A stretch of DNA of 64,000 nucleotides from Bryobacterales bacterium (GCA_016721425.1 JADKID010000009.1:1-64000), one strand, 5' to 3'. Counted from the first letter of the stretch, positions 35,957 to 46,351 are shown. Notes: generated by a model from the letters alone, not told the origin. Program-made: numbers and translations.

Positions 35957-38363
35957 TTACGCGAGCGCCGGCCTGACCACGTAGACGCGACCCGTGCTGG
36001 TGTTGAAGGTGAGGGCGCCATCGGCCGGCACCGTCTTTACTGCCTTGCCATTCAGCGTGACGGCCAGCGGCCCGTCCGACCGGAGCTGCAATGGATTGCC
36101 GCGTAAAGAGCGCACGCGCGCCTCTTTGAGCCGCCCGCCGCTCCATTCGAGATCCACCTCAAATGCGCCGCGCGCCCGCAGCCCTTGACGCGCCTCGCCC
36201 CACGCCTTCGGCAGCGCCGGCAGCAGGAACATCTCGCCGGCATGGCTTTGTAGCAGCATCTCGGCGATGCCGGCGGTGGCCCCGAAGTTGCCGTCGATCT
36301 GGAACGGCGGATGCGTATCGAAGAGGTTGGGCAGCGTGCAGGTGCGGATCAGCATGCCCCAGAGCTTGTAGGCGCGCTCGCCATCGCGCAGACGCGCCCA
36401 GAAGTTCATCTTCCACGCAGTGGACCAGCCAGTGGATTTATCGCCGCGCACCTCCAGCGTTTTGCGGGCGGCGGCGGCCAGCTCCGGCGTGCGCGTGAGG
36501 GAGATCTGCTCGCTGGGATGCAGCGTGAAGAGCGGCGAGACGTGGCGGTGCTGCGGCTCCGGTTCGTCGTAGTCCTCCACCCACTCCATCAGGCGGCCGG
36601 TGCGCGGGCTGATGCGGAGCGGCGGCAGCTTGGCCAGCGCGGTCTCGCAGCGTGCGCGAAACTCGGCATCGGTTGCCAGAACCTTAGAGGCCGACACGCA
36701 GTTCTGTAGCAGGTCGCGGCAGATGGCGATGTCCATCGTCGCCGCGTAGGTGAACATGGCTACCGTACCGTCCTTCTTGCGGAAACTGTTCTCGGGCGAG
36801 TGGGACGGCGCGGTGACCAGCATGCCGGCAACGGGCGTGCCGGGCGGCGCTTCCACCAGGAAATCGAGGACGAACTCGGCCGCGCCCTTCATCAGCGGAT
36901 AGCCGCGCTTTTCGAGGAATATGCGATCGGCCGTGAAGCGGTAACGTTCCCAGGGGTGCTGCGCCAGCCACGCCGCGCCCATGGGCCACACGCCCCAGAT
37001 GCCATCGGCCGGCGCTGTGTAGCCGAAGATATCGGAGAGGTGATGGACCACCCAACCGCCCGCGCCGTAGTGGATCTTGGCTGTGCGCGAGCCTGGCTTG
37101 ACTAACGAATCCATGTAATCGAACAGCGGTGTGTGGCACTCGCTGAGGTTGGAGACCTCGGCCAGCCAGTAGTTCATCTGCAGGTTGATGTTGGTGTGGT
37201 AATCGGCATTCCACGGCGCCTTCATCTGCTCGTTCCAGACGCCTTGCAGATTGGCCGGCAGCGTGCCGGGCCGCGAGCTGCCCAGCAGCAGATAGCGCCC
37301 GTATTGGAAGTAGAGCGCGGCCAGCGATTCATCTGCTTCGCCCGCCTTGACGCGCGCCAGGCGCTCGTCCGTAGGCAGGGCGGCCAGTGCTGCGTTTGCG
37401 GGCAGCTCCAGAGCCACGCGCCGGAAGTAGACTTGGTGATCGGCGATGTGTGCGCGCTTGAGCTCGGCAAACGGCTTCTGCGCGGCAACCAGGGTCTTCG
37501 AGACGATGCCTTCCACCGATTGCGCGCCACGCGGATCACCACCTCGTCGGCGCCTTCCACCACCACGGAATTGCCGTCCGCTTTCAGCACGCCGCCCTTG
37601 GCCTGGGTGGTCAGCTTGCCCTCAAAGCGCAGCCCTTTGTTCTGCTGCGACTTGGGATCGATGGCCGTCAACTGGCCCCGCAGGATCAACGTGCCGGGGT
37701 TGGAGGGATCGGCGTTGGTGATCCCCTTCCTGGGAGCGCTCCAGGCGGATGCGCACGTGGACGGCGCCCGGGCTTGCTGGCGGCGACGCGCACGACGATC
37801 ACCTGGTCCGGCGCGGAGACGAAGGCTTCCCGCGTGAGCTGCACGCCACCCGCGACGAAGGTGGTGGTGGCTACCGCGGCGTCCAGATCCAACTCCCGCC
37901 GGTACTCGGCCGCGCCCACGGCGGCGGGCATTTCCAAGATCAGATCGCCCAGCGGCTGATAGCTCTGGACCTTATCGGGCACGCCCATCAGGGTCTTCGA
38001 TCCCAGCGCGGTGGCTTCCAGCTCTTTCCCTTCGAAGAGCAAGCGGCGCACGTCGGGCAGGTTCCTCAGCGCGATGGGATTGTTGACATCCCGCTCAAAG
38101 CCGACCCAGATGGTCTCCTCATTGAGCTGGATGCGTTCCTTCTCGACGCCGCCAAACACCATGGCGCCCAGACGCCCGTTGCCCAATGGAAGCGCTTCCA
38201 CCCAGGCGCGCGCCGGTTGCCGGTACCACAGCACATTGGTGCGGGGAGGGAGTGTTTCCGCGGCATTCGCTGTCATCAAACCGCAACCTGCGGCTCCAAG
38301 AAACGTCCTGCGGCGCAGGCTAGCGGACCCGAGTGTCTGGTATGCTGGAGTTGAGCGTTTCAT
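35957..38363 (-). pseudogene. GH95-type alpha-L-fucosidase-like enzyme, broken in three frames
   Basis: The N-terminal part (from 38363) has a Tat-like signal (SLRRRTFLGAAG) and the GH95 start motif ALPLGNGRLGAMVFGGVEKE. The C-terminal 519 residues (to 35957) hold the catalytic barrel ([28 protein letters not shown] segment, [16 protein letters not shown]). Three breaks separate them: an extra base near 37767-37772, an extra base in CCCC at 37723-37726, and a break near 37525-37540 where 15-20 family residues also seem to be missing. It is probably a decayed or misassembled secreted glycosidase. Its start is 32 bases from the divergent gap. Confidence 0.75.
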
Positions 38364-38373
38364 TCTTACCTAA

Positions 38374-39402
<1,029 letters not shown>

Positions 39403-39423
39403 GCCTTTTCGCAGTGTTCGTGG

Positions 39424-39459
39424 AAAGAGCCCCGGGTGTCCCGCCACCCGGGGCTCTTT
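39424..39459 (+). terminator. Intrinsic terminator of gap
   Basis: A perfect 15-base stem (AAAGAGCCCCGGGTG and its complement) with a six-base loop, TCCCGC, lies 22 bases after the gap stop and is followed by GTTTGTCTATT. The arms begin and end with A/T tracts, so it could work in both directions, also ending transcription from the reverse-strand RHS side. The rest of 39403-39627 shows nothing else. Confidence 0.88.
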
Positions 39460-39627
39460 GTTTGTCTATTCGATCTCTGCTTTCTGGCGCTCAGTGCTTC
39501 ATGCATTTGCGGACCTAACATTCACCGTTGCGAGCTCAAGCCCGCCGGCTACACGTTATAGAAACTGACAATATGACTCACGATACGACTCCTTTGGGAG
39601 CCGCGATGGACCCTGAACTGAACTAAA

Positions 39628-40263
39628 TCACTCTTTCCTTGACTTCTCCATCACTACCTTGATGTCGAGCTCCTCAGTCCCCTTGCATTCCGCCCGCACC
39701 TTTGCAGCCTCGAATCCCTCCCTGGTCAAGACAATGTCGTGTCTTCCAGAGTACAGAATCTGGAAACGGCCATATGAGTCCGTTTTGTGCGGAGGTCCCG
39801 GAGGGTGCCAGAGAGAAAGCTCCGCGCCCTCCACAGGCCGGCCACCGCTTTCAACGGCCCGGAGATACAGTAGACATGCGCTCCGTACACTATGTTGGTA
39901 GCTGCAGTGGTTGCGGATTACTTTAAGGTGAATCGGTTTCCCCATCACTAGCCGCAGATTTTCGATCGAGACTGGCAAGCAATCTTTGGTTCCAACTCGA
40001 AGGGTATGGCGGCCAAAGCCAAAGTCGCATATTCGCACCGTCGGACCGGCGACCTCCTTGGTCAATACGCGCTGCCCTGAGCTGTCTACTAGCTCAACCC
40101 AAGAGACCGTGCCAGGCGCGCCATCCGACGTCACGACATCTAGCGTCAAGGCGCAGAAATCCTCAGCCATGATCGAGGGGATAAATAGCGCCCAACAGAG
40201 CCCGACGAGCAAGATCTTCGGCAACGGCAATCGCCTGAGTGGTAAGCCAGTTAGTTGATACAT
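39628..40263 (-). CDS. Secreted small protein downstream of the RHS toxin tip; possible immunity protein
   Basis: 211 residues. The N-terminus has a signal peptide (ILLVGLCWALFIPSIMAED). The mature part has two beta-sandwich modules like carboxypeptidase regulatory domains (GTVSWVELVDSSGQRVLTK; GRPVEGAELSLWHPPG then SYGRFQILYSGRHDIVLTREGF). The start overlaps the end of the RHS gene by 13 bases, so translation is coupled. In RHS systems the gene directly after the tip commonly encodes the immunity protein, but this assignment here is inference. No enzyme motif is visible. Confidence 0.6.
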   Translation of the reverse strand: MYQLTGLPLRRLPLPKILLVGLCWALFIPSIMAEDFCALTLDVVTSDGAPGTVSWVELVDSSGQRVLTKEVAGPTVRICDFGFGRHTLRVGTKDCLPVSIENLRLVMGKPIHLKVIRNHCSYQHSVRSACLLYLRAVESGGRPVEGAELSLWHPPGPPHKTDSYGRFQILYSGRHDIVLTREGFEAAKVRAECKGTEELDIKVVMEKSRKE

Positions 40264-42586
40264 GCGTAGAATAGTGAAATGTTGTATTCGGCAGACTGGA
40301 TAACGTCAAAGTGGCTATTATTGCTTGAATCAACCATATGGCTCAATTCGTGAAGGAAAACATACACACTGAATTGCACTGCGTTCATATTGGTTTGGAG
40401 GGTTCTGTTGACGAGCTCAAGAAGGCTCACGTTGCCGCTCGGAGTACTGATATTCTTTCGACCCGGGTCAGGAAAATAGTTTCCATTCAGGTAGATAGTA
40501 TTATTTTCGGTCCACGCAAATTGATATACGTAACTATAGCGTCCATCAGCTCCCTCAGGAATAATCAACACAGGATCATTTCCATGGCCGGTCGAAGTTG
40601 TTACCCTGGCAGCATTCAACTTAGCGGCAAGATAGCCAGCCGAGTACGGACCTGCGGCGGCTGCCCCAGCGATCAGCGAGGCGCAGTCCGGTCTGCTTAA
40701 GGCTTCAGCGGCTTGGTCCAATCCTTCAGGACGCTGAGGATCGTACCACGGCCCCAACAGCGAGGCATTGTGACCTTCACCGTCACCGGTCTCGGGCATC
40801 AACATATCGAGTCCCCCGAGACTCATCAGGCCAGTCGCTGCCATCGCGGATCGGCTCCCTTCCAGGTCGCCATGAAGCGTGCTAGTTCCTGCATCCCACC
40901 AGTCCAATCCCTTCGGATCATACCGGTTCACCGGATCCCCCTCCACATACGCATACCGATTCCAACTCCCCGGCTCCGCCGGCCCCCCGCTCGCCTGATA
41001 CGGATCCGCACTCAAAAACCGCCCCATCTGCGGGCTGTAATACCGGTTCACCGCATAATCCAGCCCCGTCCCCGCATCCCGCCAGTACGTCGCAAACTTC
41101 TCCCCCGACGTCGTCGGCGCCGTCGCCAACTCCCCATAAGGAAACGACTTCTCATACGTCCCCAGCCGGTCCGCATTCATCGCCGTGCCCTTCTTCTCGA
41201 TCAACCGCCCGCCAAACCACGCCCGCTGCGTCGGCGCGTAGCTCTGCCGCGCCAGCGGCGACCCCATCATCCCGCCAAACACCTCCAGCACCTCGCCGCC
41301 CAGCCCATACAAATACACCTCCACCCACGACCCCGAAACCGTCGATTGCTTCCAAAGCCGCCGGTTCCCAGCCCCGTAGCCATACGTCTCCACGCCGTTG
41401 TTCACCATGCGGTTCTCAACGTCATAGGTGTAGGTCCCCCGCCAGGCCTGCCAACCCCGAAATCACGTTGCCGTTGGCATCTCTTGGAAACCCGCCCAGC
41501 CGGTTCGTCAGCCGGATCCACTGGATACGAATGCACCGGCCCCGTCCCCTTCGTTACCGATTGCTGCGTCTTGTTGCCGAACCCGTCATAGGAGAAGCTC
41601 AGGCCCCAATCCGAGGACAAATTCCCTGGCGTCGCCGCCGAAACCAACCGCCCCAGCGAGTCATAGAGATAGTCCACCTCGTCGCCGGACAACTCCTTGC
41701 GCTTCGTAATCCGCCCGTCGTTGGCCGTCGCGCTGTAGCTGTACTCCACGGTTCGGCCCAGGCCAGCCTGCTTGGTCAACTGCCCCAGCACGTTGTATTC
41801 CCGGTCCTCGGTCCCGCCCGGCCTCACCAACTGCGTCATCTGCCCGGCCGCATTGTAACTCGTGCTCGACACCAGCGTCGCCGCCCATCCTGACAACGGC
41901 ACCGTCTGCCCCATGGTCGACAACCGGCCCATCGAATCATAGCCCCACGTGAACCGTGGCCCATTGTCATCCGTGGTCTGGCCCGTCGCCATGTCCGGAA
42001 ACTTCTGCGCCACCGGCCGCCCCTCGTTGTCCCACTCGTAGCTCACGCTCACCGCAGACGTCCCCGTCACGTTCAACGTCTTCTTAGACACCAACCCAGC
42101 CACAGTGTACTCGAAACTCTCCACAATCGGCGTGGCCCCCGTCAAATCGCCAAAATGCTGATACGTCGAAATCGACCCCAGCCGCCCCCAGCCATTCACC
42201 GCCGAATCGTAGGAATACACCGTCTTCTGCGCCGGGTCCAGCACATCCGCCCCCGCCACCCGCTTGTACCGCAGGATCTGCGTGGTCCGGTTGTAGGCGT
42301 CGTAAAAATACTCGGTCTTCTGCTGCTTCGCGTCGCGCTTCCAGAGAGGCCGCCCGCTCGCGTCGTAGCCAAACGTCGTCGTGCCCTTGGCCGCCGTAGC
42401 CTTGGCGAAGGAGGCGGTCTCCGGTTGTGTCACCGACGTCATCTGCCCCGCTGCGTTGTAAACAAAAGTCCGCGTTTGCGTTCCGGTCGGCCGAGGCATG
42501 GTCACCGTCGTCAACTGATTGAACGAATTGTAGACGTAGCTCGTCGTGAAGTTCGTCCCGCCCGCCGGATTCGGCTCCGTCTCTGG
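40251..42586 (-). pseudogene. RHS-repeat protein, 5'-truncated, with HExxH tip and two frameshifts
   Basis: Many YD repeats (TTTFGYDASGRPLWKRD, YSYDSAVNGWGRLGS, VDYLYDSLGRLVSA) lead into the RHS core end (TYWRDAGTGLDYAVNRYYSPQ, GRFLSADPYQASGGP) and then a variable tip of about 230 residues. The tip carries a zinc-protease-like HELSH (40338-40352) followed by MVDSSNNSHFD. The frame opens at 42586 after an in-frame stop, with no N-terminal export part, so it is an orphan module. An extra base at 41509 and one in CCCCC at 41436-41440 split it. Repaired, it reads RLGGFPRDANGN across the first break and GTYTYDVENRMV across the second. Confidence 0.8.
42384..42418. repeat. Short interspersed GAAGGAGGC-type repeat, copy 1
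   Basis: A 35-base segment containing GCCTTGGCGAAGGAGGCGG, lying in frame inside the RHS core, where it encodes SFAKATAAK between repeat units. It shares CCGTAG and GCGAAGGAGGC with the segment at 43627-43664. It looks like a small mobile or slippage-derived palindromic repeat. Confidence 0.4.
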
Positions 42587-42590
42587 CTAC

Positions 42591-43529
42591 TCATCGGAGA
42601 AACACCCATCCAAAGTCGCGGTTTGTCCAACCTAACCCAAGCTCCAGCACGTCTGTGTACGCACCATCTCTTGCGCGCACTACCATCAGGACGGTATCCC
42701 CGAATAGGTGCAACTGCCTGACACAGGCCAGCAGATATCTGGAGTCAGGAGACCATTGCATGCCAAACAAGACGTTCTCCCGTCCCAGAATCTCACTCTC
42801 CTTCCCGGTCTCGATCTCGAAAAGCACACCGTGCTGATTGCGCCCCACCCAGGCAATGGTCGATCCGTCTGGAGACCAGGAAGGATTGACTCCTCGCCCG
42901 ATTGCCCTGTACCTTCGCGAAGCCAACTCGTAGATCCTCACTTCGCCGCCGATCGACAGGACCACTCTCTGGCTATCGGGTGACCAACCGATCATAGGGG
43001 ATTCAAGATCCGGCGTATCCACGAGAACCTCATCCCTGAGCGGAGTACCAATGGTCAGGATTCGGAAACGGGCTTGGAACTTCGGCTGCTCCATGCCGCT
43101 CTCTGGCCAGGGCTGACGGATGTGCTCGCAATAGGCAACACTACGCTCATCCGGGGAGGGCGTGAGTGAGGTGCCTGCCGTCATTGGCTCGCCCGCATCA
43201 ATGGTCCACTCGGTGTGGCCTTTCACGTCCACCCGTCGAACCCGCCCGTAGCCGATGTTCAGAACTAGGCCTCGGCCGGATGCGTCAAAACCGCCTGACC
43301 CAATATCCTCCTCAGAAATGGCAATCTCCCTTCTGGGGTCCGCCTCGAATGGGTGCGCGAACAGTGACTTGAGCCGGAAAGTCCCGATCTGCAACCCCTC
43401 CTCGCGAAGTCGCTGCAACAACTCATCCCTCAATTCGGATCTGGCACGAAACCTCACTTGCACCCCAACCAGGATCGTCGCGACGCAGAAGATCACAATT
43501 GCCACTGAGACTAGCCTGATCCTCTTCAT
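42591..43529 (-). CDS. Membrane-anchored TolB/WD40-like beta-propeller protein within the RHS island
   Basis: 312 residues. One N-terminal membrane helix (VSVAIVIFCVATILVGVQV) anchors an external domain with propeller blades typical of PD40/TolB repeats (SLTPSPDERSVAYCE, IGWSPDSQRVVLSIGGEVRIYEL, SWSPDGSTIAWVG, QWSPDSRYLLACV). It lies between two RHS fragments on the same strand, its stop only four bases before the next RHS reading frame opens. It could be the immunity protein of a lost RHS tip or an unrelated insert. No other function is suggested by the sequence. Confidence 0.68.
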   Translation of the reverse strand: MKRIRLVSVAIVIFCVATILVGVQVRFRARSELRDELLQRLREEGLQIGTFRLKSLFAHPFEADPRREIAISEEDIGSGGFDASGRGLVLNIGYGRVRRVDVKGHTEWTIDAGEPMTAGTSLTPSPDERSVAYCEHIRQPWPESGMEQPKFQARFRILTIGTPLRDEVLVDTPDLESPMIGWSPDSQRVVLSIGGEVRIYELASRRYRAIGRGVNPSWSPDGSTIAWVGRNQHGVLFEIETGKESEILGRENVLFGMQWSPDSRYLLACVRQLHLFGDTVLMVVRARDGAYTDVLELGLGWTNRDFGWVFLR

Positions 43530-43537
43530 ATTCCCCT

Positions 43538-43825
43538 TTACGGAAGCGGCGTGTTCCAGCCAGGAGACACAGGTGGCGACGGAATGCCAGTCAAGCCTCC
43601 CGCGCTCAAGAGATAGGCCACCGCCCCGGCCGCCGAAGGAGGCCGTAGGCGAAGGAGGCCGCCTGTCGTCTGGATCACGTTGCCTCCGATGTCATGGGTC
43701 ATCGTTTTCGTGGTCTGGCTGCTCATGGTCCACGACGTGCGCAGATTGCCCCGGTACAGGTAGCTCGCCCCATAGGCCGCATCGTGCAGCCGCTTGTCTT
43801 CCGGATCGGCCGCCCAGGAAGTCAT
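43538..43825 (-). pseudogene. RHS core fragment, 95 codons
   Basis: The reading KRLHDAAYGASYLYRGNLRTSW followed by KTMTHDIGGNVIQTTG is recognisably RHS repeat sequence. After that it runs into low-complexity sequence from a short repeat (GGLLRLRPPSAAG) and ends. There is no N-terminal or tip domain. Its ATG overlaps the stop of the upstream gene by four bases, which may be chance. It is probably a remnant of an RHS module separated from the core at 40-42.6 kb. Confidence 0.6.
43627..43664. repeat. Short interspersed GAAGGAGGC-type repeat, copy 2
   Basis: CCGAAGGAGGCCGTAGGCGAAGG and flanks contain two GAAGGAGGC units in tandem and match the repeat at 42384-42418. It lies at the end of the RHS fragment, where it appears to have destroyed the normal sequence. 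Confidence 0.4.
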
Positions 43826-44203
43826 TCCGTTGACACCGCGGCCGTCTCGTCAGTACAAGGTAGAGAGTGGATGTAAAGCCCGCATTCGCTTCGACTGCTC
43901 AACAGTCTGGGAGCAGGGAAGCTAATTTCGAAGCCGCAGTCCAGGGTGTCGGCTGTCTGGGCAATGAGTAAATCAACAAGGAACAGAAATGACTTCCGAT
44001 CTCCCTCAATGAGAACCGTTGGCGAGACCCTCCTCCTCATCGGCGGGTAGAACACGAATCGTCAGGTCAGCTCCTGTTCCATGATAATGTGCTGTGACAT
44101 CGTCCGGCCGTACCAGTTTTCGAAAAGCTAGCAGTCGTTTCAGGAAGGGCTTTGCTGATATCTTGTGTGACCGTTTGTACTGTGACTTTTTACGTGAGTT
44201 CAT
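43822..44203 (-). CDS. Small hypothetical protein of the RHS island, frameshifted
   Basis: The first frame reads FLKRLLAFRKLVRPDDVTAH and ADLTIRVLPADEEEG, then the sense continues in another frame as TVLIEGDRKSFLFLVDLLIA and ECGLYIHSLPC. Removing one base of TT at 44019-44020 joins them into one protein of about 126 residues (EEEGLATVLIEGD). It is soluble, with no signal peptide. The GLYIHxLPC ending looks like a conserved family I cannot name. Its position directly before an RHS fragment suggests an immunity-type or passenger gene. Confidence 0.5.
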
Positions 44204-44669
44204 GCCGTTCGCTTTCCGAGTCAGAATACTTCAAGAACGCTGAGAGCTGCACCCGTTCTTCCACAGGCCACGATCCCGCTTATCTACTCCCGACTGTCTC
44301 CGATCCCGGTAGGCCTTCGGTCGTCTCAAGCTTAAATCACCCGCCCGGAGCCGTCAAGAATAAAACGACCTCAATGTGCAAAACTGGCCGCGATCCAATC
44401 CGTAACGCAACTGACATCCGCGCCGGTGCCCCCAGCCCGCCCGCCACCCGCCAAAACACCTCCGCCCAAAATTCCTGGTCACAGAGGGCCGAACTATTTT
44501 TTCTGCACTAATATCAACAGTTTGCCTCGGATTTCACATTCCCGCCCCGCCGATTCCCAATTCCGTGGTGTATAAGGGAACCGTGCGTGGCGCCATGCCT
44601 TGGACCCGCGCTCATTGATAACTGAACCGCCTTTCCCTCTTTAATCAGGCTGCCGGCCGGGAATCACTT
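44204..44669. other. Gene-free stretch, no recognisable content
   Basis: No convincing reading frame, terminator or repeat is visible. The base composition is more AT-rich than the surroundings in parts (for example around 44490-44530), which fits decayed accessory DNA. It should contain the promoter for the reverse-strand gene starting at 44203, but I see no clear hexamers. Confidence 0.5.
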
Positions 44670-44672
44670 TCA

Positions 44673-44724
44673 CCCAGTGCCGAACGAACCCGCAATGTAT
44701 ACAAACAAAAGCACTTCCGGCAGC
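44673..44724. repeat. Direct repeat unit A (99-base period)
   Basis: The unit starts CCCAGTGCCGAACGAACCCG and continues CAATGTATACAAACAAAAGC. It matches the unit at 44772-44825 with few changes. On the reverse strand both encode a similar IHCGFxxHW pattern, which suggests a duplicated coding remnant. Confidence 0.55.
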
Positions 44725-44771
44725 CTGTCACGCGCCAGCCACCTGCACTCCTGCCGCCACGCTGATTTCCG

Positions 44772-44825
44772 CCCAGTGCGGATCAAACCCGCAATGTATA
44801 GAAAAGAAAACCACTTGCCAGCCGC
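44772..44825. repeat. Direct repeat unit B (99-base period)
   Basis: The second copy starts CCCAGTGCGGATCAAACCCG and continues CAATGTATAGAAAAGAAAAC, 99 bases after unit A. The intervening 45 bases are not repeated. The pair lies just before the decayed gap remnant. Confidence 0.55.
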
Positions 44826-44869
44826 CTTCCAGCCACGAACGGCGCGGAGAGGCGCGGCGCGCCGGTGGC

Positions 44870-45020
44870 GGCCTCGGGCTTGCAAGGTCATGCGGCACCT
44901 TCGCGAAGGGGTTTCTGGTCGACACGGTGGGGTTATTCCTGCGCGTGTCGACCTCGCCTCCCCTGGAAAGAGGGCCTGTGCTTTGGTGTTCGTGAAAGCG
45001 GTGTCCCGCCGGGGTTTCTG
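44870..45020 (+). pseudogene. Decayed duplicate of the 3' end of gap and its spacer
   Basis: The stretch aligns by eye with 39277-39455: CAAGGTCAT, CTTCGCGAAGG, GTGGGGTTATTCCTG, TCGACCTCGCC, AGGGCCTGT, GTGTTCGTG and GTGTCCCGCC occur in the same order and orientation as in gap and its terminator region. Many single-base losses remove the reading frame. It is followed after 62 bases by a remnant of RHS core, as gap is followed by the RHS module in the intact locus. The original event was probably a segmental duplication covering the gap-RHS junction. Confidence 0.75.
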
Positions 45021-45082
45021 TGCGGCGGCATTGGTTCGATTCCTTGCAGTGCTTCAGATAGCTCCCTCTCCTGCTGAGAAAC

Positions 45083-45138
45083 CGCGGCCCAAGGTCATCC
45101 GTGGCCTGGCCCGTCGCCATGTTGGGAAACCTCTGCGC
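45083..45138 (-). pseudogene. RHS core remnant, about 56 bases
   Basis: The segment matches 41954-42010 of the RHS gene with few changes, including the exact block CTGGCCCGTCGCCATGT. On the reverse strand it encodes AQRFPNMATGQATDDLGPRF, corresponding to AQKFPDMATGQTTDDNGPRF in the larger RHS gene. It ends abruptly on both sides, so it is a fossil of a former RHS copy. Confidence 0.75.
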
Positions 45139-45492
45139 GCTGGGCTGTACCATTCACTAGGCCAGGCTGGCGCGACAGACGTTCCAGCCCCCACACACAA
45201 CCGCCCCTAGAAGTCGCACTCTCTAAGCTCCGTGGCTGGGTCTCCTCATGCGTATAGCGGCGCAACTGCCAGGCTTCCCAGCGGGACAAGCAGCGCGTAC
45301 TCCATCACCGCAATCGACTGGATCGCCGCTCGGCATGTGCGTTCGCGCAGGCCGTAAGACGTCTCCGTCCAAGCCACTCACCGTCGCCCTCACCTGGGAG
45401 CGGGTGGAATACGTAACGCGTCGCCGTCGAGGCCAGGTCGTTCTAAAGAGGCGGTTTCCAACTTCGGCTCTCCGCGCTGCCTGTCGTTCTGA
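45139..45492. other. Gene-free stretch with probable decayed sequence
   Basis: No intact gene is visible. Reverse-strand frames give pieces such as RWEAWQLRRYTHEETQP broken by stops. The stretch may be eroded sequence of the same duplicated RHS module, but I found no further clear match to the rest of the window. Confidence 0.4.
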
Positions 45493-46351
45493 CTAGGTTG
45501 CGACTAGCCCCACCTCCACCGTGGTCAAGTCCTCTCGTCTCAGCCAAAGCTCCATCCGCGTCTCACCCGGGCCCGGACATTGGCACACGACCCAGCATTC
45601 CTCCAGCAAAACATGGAAAATCCCGCCACTCCGTACCTCCGCGGGAACTTGGATCCCATAGTCCTCTTCCAGCTTCTGTGCGACTTGGCCCAAGTCCCAC
45701 GAATCAACCTCTGTCGAAAAGACCGGCTTAGGTGGATCCCGCCGCCCCCGCACTTTCCGAAAGCCTTTCGGGATTCTGAATTGCACTCCTGACGCCCGCA
45801 GAGCACACACCCTCATCTCAGGATTGGGACTGTCAATGTGCTGGGCAAACCAAGCCTGAATGGAAGGCTCTCGCATTCGGGAAAGGGCCTCAATCGAGCT
45901 GGCGACACCTCGCCCCTTGATTTGTGCGATTTCCCATCCACGGCTGGCTAGGAATTCGTGCAGAACTTGAAGCGCCTCATCTCGGGTAGATGGGAACCCG
46001 GCGAGCTTGATCACCAGACGGAAGTCCGAGAGAACGTCGATCTTCTCTCGAACAGCCTCCCACAGCGCAGCCGCCTGCCGTTTCGTCACCACCAGAGTCA
46101 GCGTGTGCTTTAGAATGCTGAGATAGTGGCTATTCGATTCCTGCCTGACCCAGGACAACAAGTCATCAAGTAGGGGGCGCGCTCGGCAGACAAGCGGGTG
46201 GTAATCCGGGTTGGTTCGGGAGCGGCAGCAGGACGGGCACTCGCGCCGCAACATGGATCGTCGTGGGATCCCGGCGGAACCGGTATCCCGTCTCCAACTC
46301 GATGGAGTCCAGAATCGCCTTCTCCTCTGGATCTAGCTCGATGCTTTCCAT
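45493..46351 (-). CDS. Hypothetical protein, about 285 aa when repaired, frameshifted
   Basis: Start ATG 46351 gives ESIELDPEEKAILDSIELE and DPTTIHVAARVPVLLPLPNQ. The meaningful continuation in another frame is PDYHPLVCRARPLLDDLLSW, then a helical, HEAT-like middle (TRDEALQVLHEFLASRGWEI) and a beta-rich C-terminus. Removing one base of GGG at 46208-46210 joins the parts. There is no signal or membrane segment. It lies nine bases after the DsbD-N-like gene on the same strand and borders the RHS island. The family is unrecognised. Confidence 0.5.

Noticed and set aside
38318..38346. Possible gap promoter with TATGCT at 38341
   Set aside because: No acceptable -35 at the right distance, so it is not listed as a feature.
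44670..44891. A 73-codon reverse frame covering the two direct repeats
   Set aside because: It has no ribosome site and merges repeat units with the gap remnant; better explained as decayed DNA.
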